Source: Lentzea sp. (GTDB lineage Bacteria; Actinomycetota; Actinomycetes; Mycobacteriales; Pseudonocardiaceae). From it: 7,036 nucleotides of DNA. Below are positions 6,738-7,036 of the stretch, in pieces; within the stretch, counting starts at the first letter, position 1, and the number at the start of each line of letters is the position of its first letter. The stretch is from assembly GCA_030146905.1 (NCBI GenBank), contig JASLAV010001022.1, forward strand, positions 1 through 7,036, read 5' to 3'. The translations under genes and the position numbers were made by a program. The notes below the pieces were generated by a model. That model searched no databases. It was not told the origin of the DNA and was given only the letters and a program-made list of their open reading frames with translations.

Positions 6738-6743
6738 ATGCTA
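6738..6743 (-). promoter_or_regulatory. Candidate -10 box for leaderless transcription of the AraC/VOC operon
   Basis: On the minus strand, TAGCAT fits the actinobacterial -10 pattern TANNNT and ends exactly 7 bases before GTG 6730, so transcription would begin at the start codon itself. The -35 position (TTCTAG-like, about 17 bases further upstream, overlapping the ROK stop) is weak, as is common in this phylum. A GGGG stretch just before the GTG could instead serve as a poor ribosome binding site. Confidence 0.35.
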
Positions 6744-6760
6744 GACCCGTACTGCAGCGC

Positions 6761-7036
6761 CTAGAACAGTTCTTTCAGAACCAGCAGTCCCGCGCCCACC
6801 GGCACCAGGTCGGCCCCGTAGGACGTGACGCTCACGTCCACGTCCGGCATGGCCCGCAGGTACAGCTCCGGCGACTCCAGCACCTTCCGTCCACACAGGA
6901 CGACCTGGTCGAGGTCCAGCAGCTGCACCAGGTTCGCCACCGCCGCCCCGAGCACCCGCGCCGCCTCCACGCCGGTGGACGCGGCGTGGACCGCCTCGAC
7001 GCATCCACGCCGCCCGCACACGCACAGCGGGCCGTC
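6761..7036 (-). CDS. ROK-family protein (sugar kinase or repressor), C-terminal part
   Basis: Only the last 91 residues lie in the window; the frame is open to the right edge. It begins DGPLCVCGRRGCVEAV, which contains CxCGxxGCxE, the ROK-family signature whose cysteines bind structural zinc. Next come ARVLGAAVANLVQLLDLDQVVLCGRKV, the helix and strand of the second ATPase-fold lobe, and VGAGLLVLKELF, close to the usual family C-terminus. ROK proteins are either sugar kinases (glucokinase, N-acetylglucosamine or N-acetylmannosamine kinases) or NagC/XylR-type repressors with an N-terminal helix-turn-helix. The distinguishing N-terminus is missing, so I cannot decide; the sequence is compatible with both. 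The stop is TAG at 6761-6763, 30 bases before the AraC gene on the same strand. Co-transcription is possible but not needed if the promoter proposed for the AraC gene is real. Confidence 0.88.
   Translation of the reverse strand, partial: DGPLCVCGRRGCVEAVHAASTGVEAARVLGAAVANLVQLLDLDQVVLCGRKVLESPELYLRAMPDVDVSVTSYGADLVPVGAGLLVLKELF

Noticed and set aside
1..7036. Search for CRISPR repeats, tRNAs, rRNAs, insertion-sequence ends, toxin-antitoxin or defence genes
   Set aside because: No regularly spaced repeats, cloverleaf sequences, transposase motifs or defence-protein motifs were seen.

Overview
The window is very GC-rich, with strongly G/C-biased third codon positions, GTG starts and closely packed genes. 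This points to an actinobacterium. Protein style and gene content fit the Pseudonocardiales (Lentzea, Saccharothrix, Actinosynnema or Amycolatopsis-like), but that placement is an inference and no marker gene is present to fix it.

Left half, plus strand. The window opens inside a large multidomain gene (1-2415): the C-terminal part of a phosphodiester glycosidase (NAGPA-type) domain, Ig-like segments, a carbohydrate-binding-like beta domain, a calcineurin-like metallophosphoesterase domain and a last Ig-like tail. It is probably an exported enzyme acting on phosphodiester-linked glycans, though the N-terminus is outside the window. After 48 bases comes a complete DEAD-box RNA helicase with a C-terminal DbpA-type RNA-binding domain (2464-4125). 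Five bases further is an unrecognised 82-residue protein (4131-4379), almost certainly co-transcribed with the helicase.

Right half, minus strand. A class I SAM-dependent methyltransferase (4384-5127) ends only 4 bases from the small gene, so the two transcription units converge with no spacer. A nested inverted repeat (4398-4421) inside the methyltransferase 3' end is the best candidate for a terminator of the helicase unit. Upstream of the methyltransferase are a short regulatory-size gap with an 8-bp inverted repeat (5194-5222) and then a decayed gene fragment (5276-5534) resembling the extreme C-terminus of an actinobacterial subtilisin-like (S8) secreted protease. The fragment lies directly behind a VOC/glyoxalase-fold gene (5535-5933). 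That gene overlaps an AraC-family regulator (5930-6730) by the four bases ATGA, forming a two-gene operon that may be transcribed leaderless. The right edge holds the C-terminal part of a ROK-family protein (6761-7036) with the CxCGxxGCxE zinc-binding signature.

The genes do not form one evident pathway. The window looks like ordinary chromosomal actinobacterial sequence with a few points worth checking: the altered metal-binding motifs in the metallophosphoesterase domain, the helicase-coupled small protein, the convergent-junction hairpin and the protease remnant. I see no tRNA, rRNA, CRISPR array, insertion sequence or defence system. No stretch longer than 300 bases lacks a gene or gene remnant.
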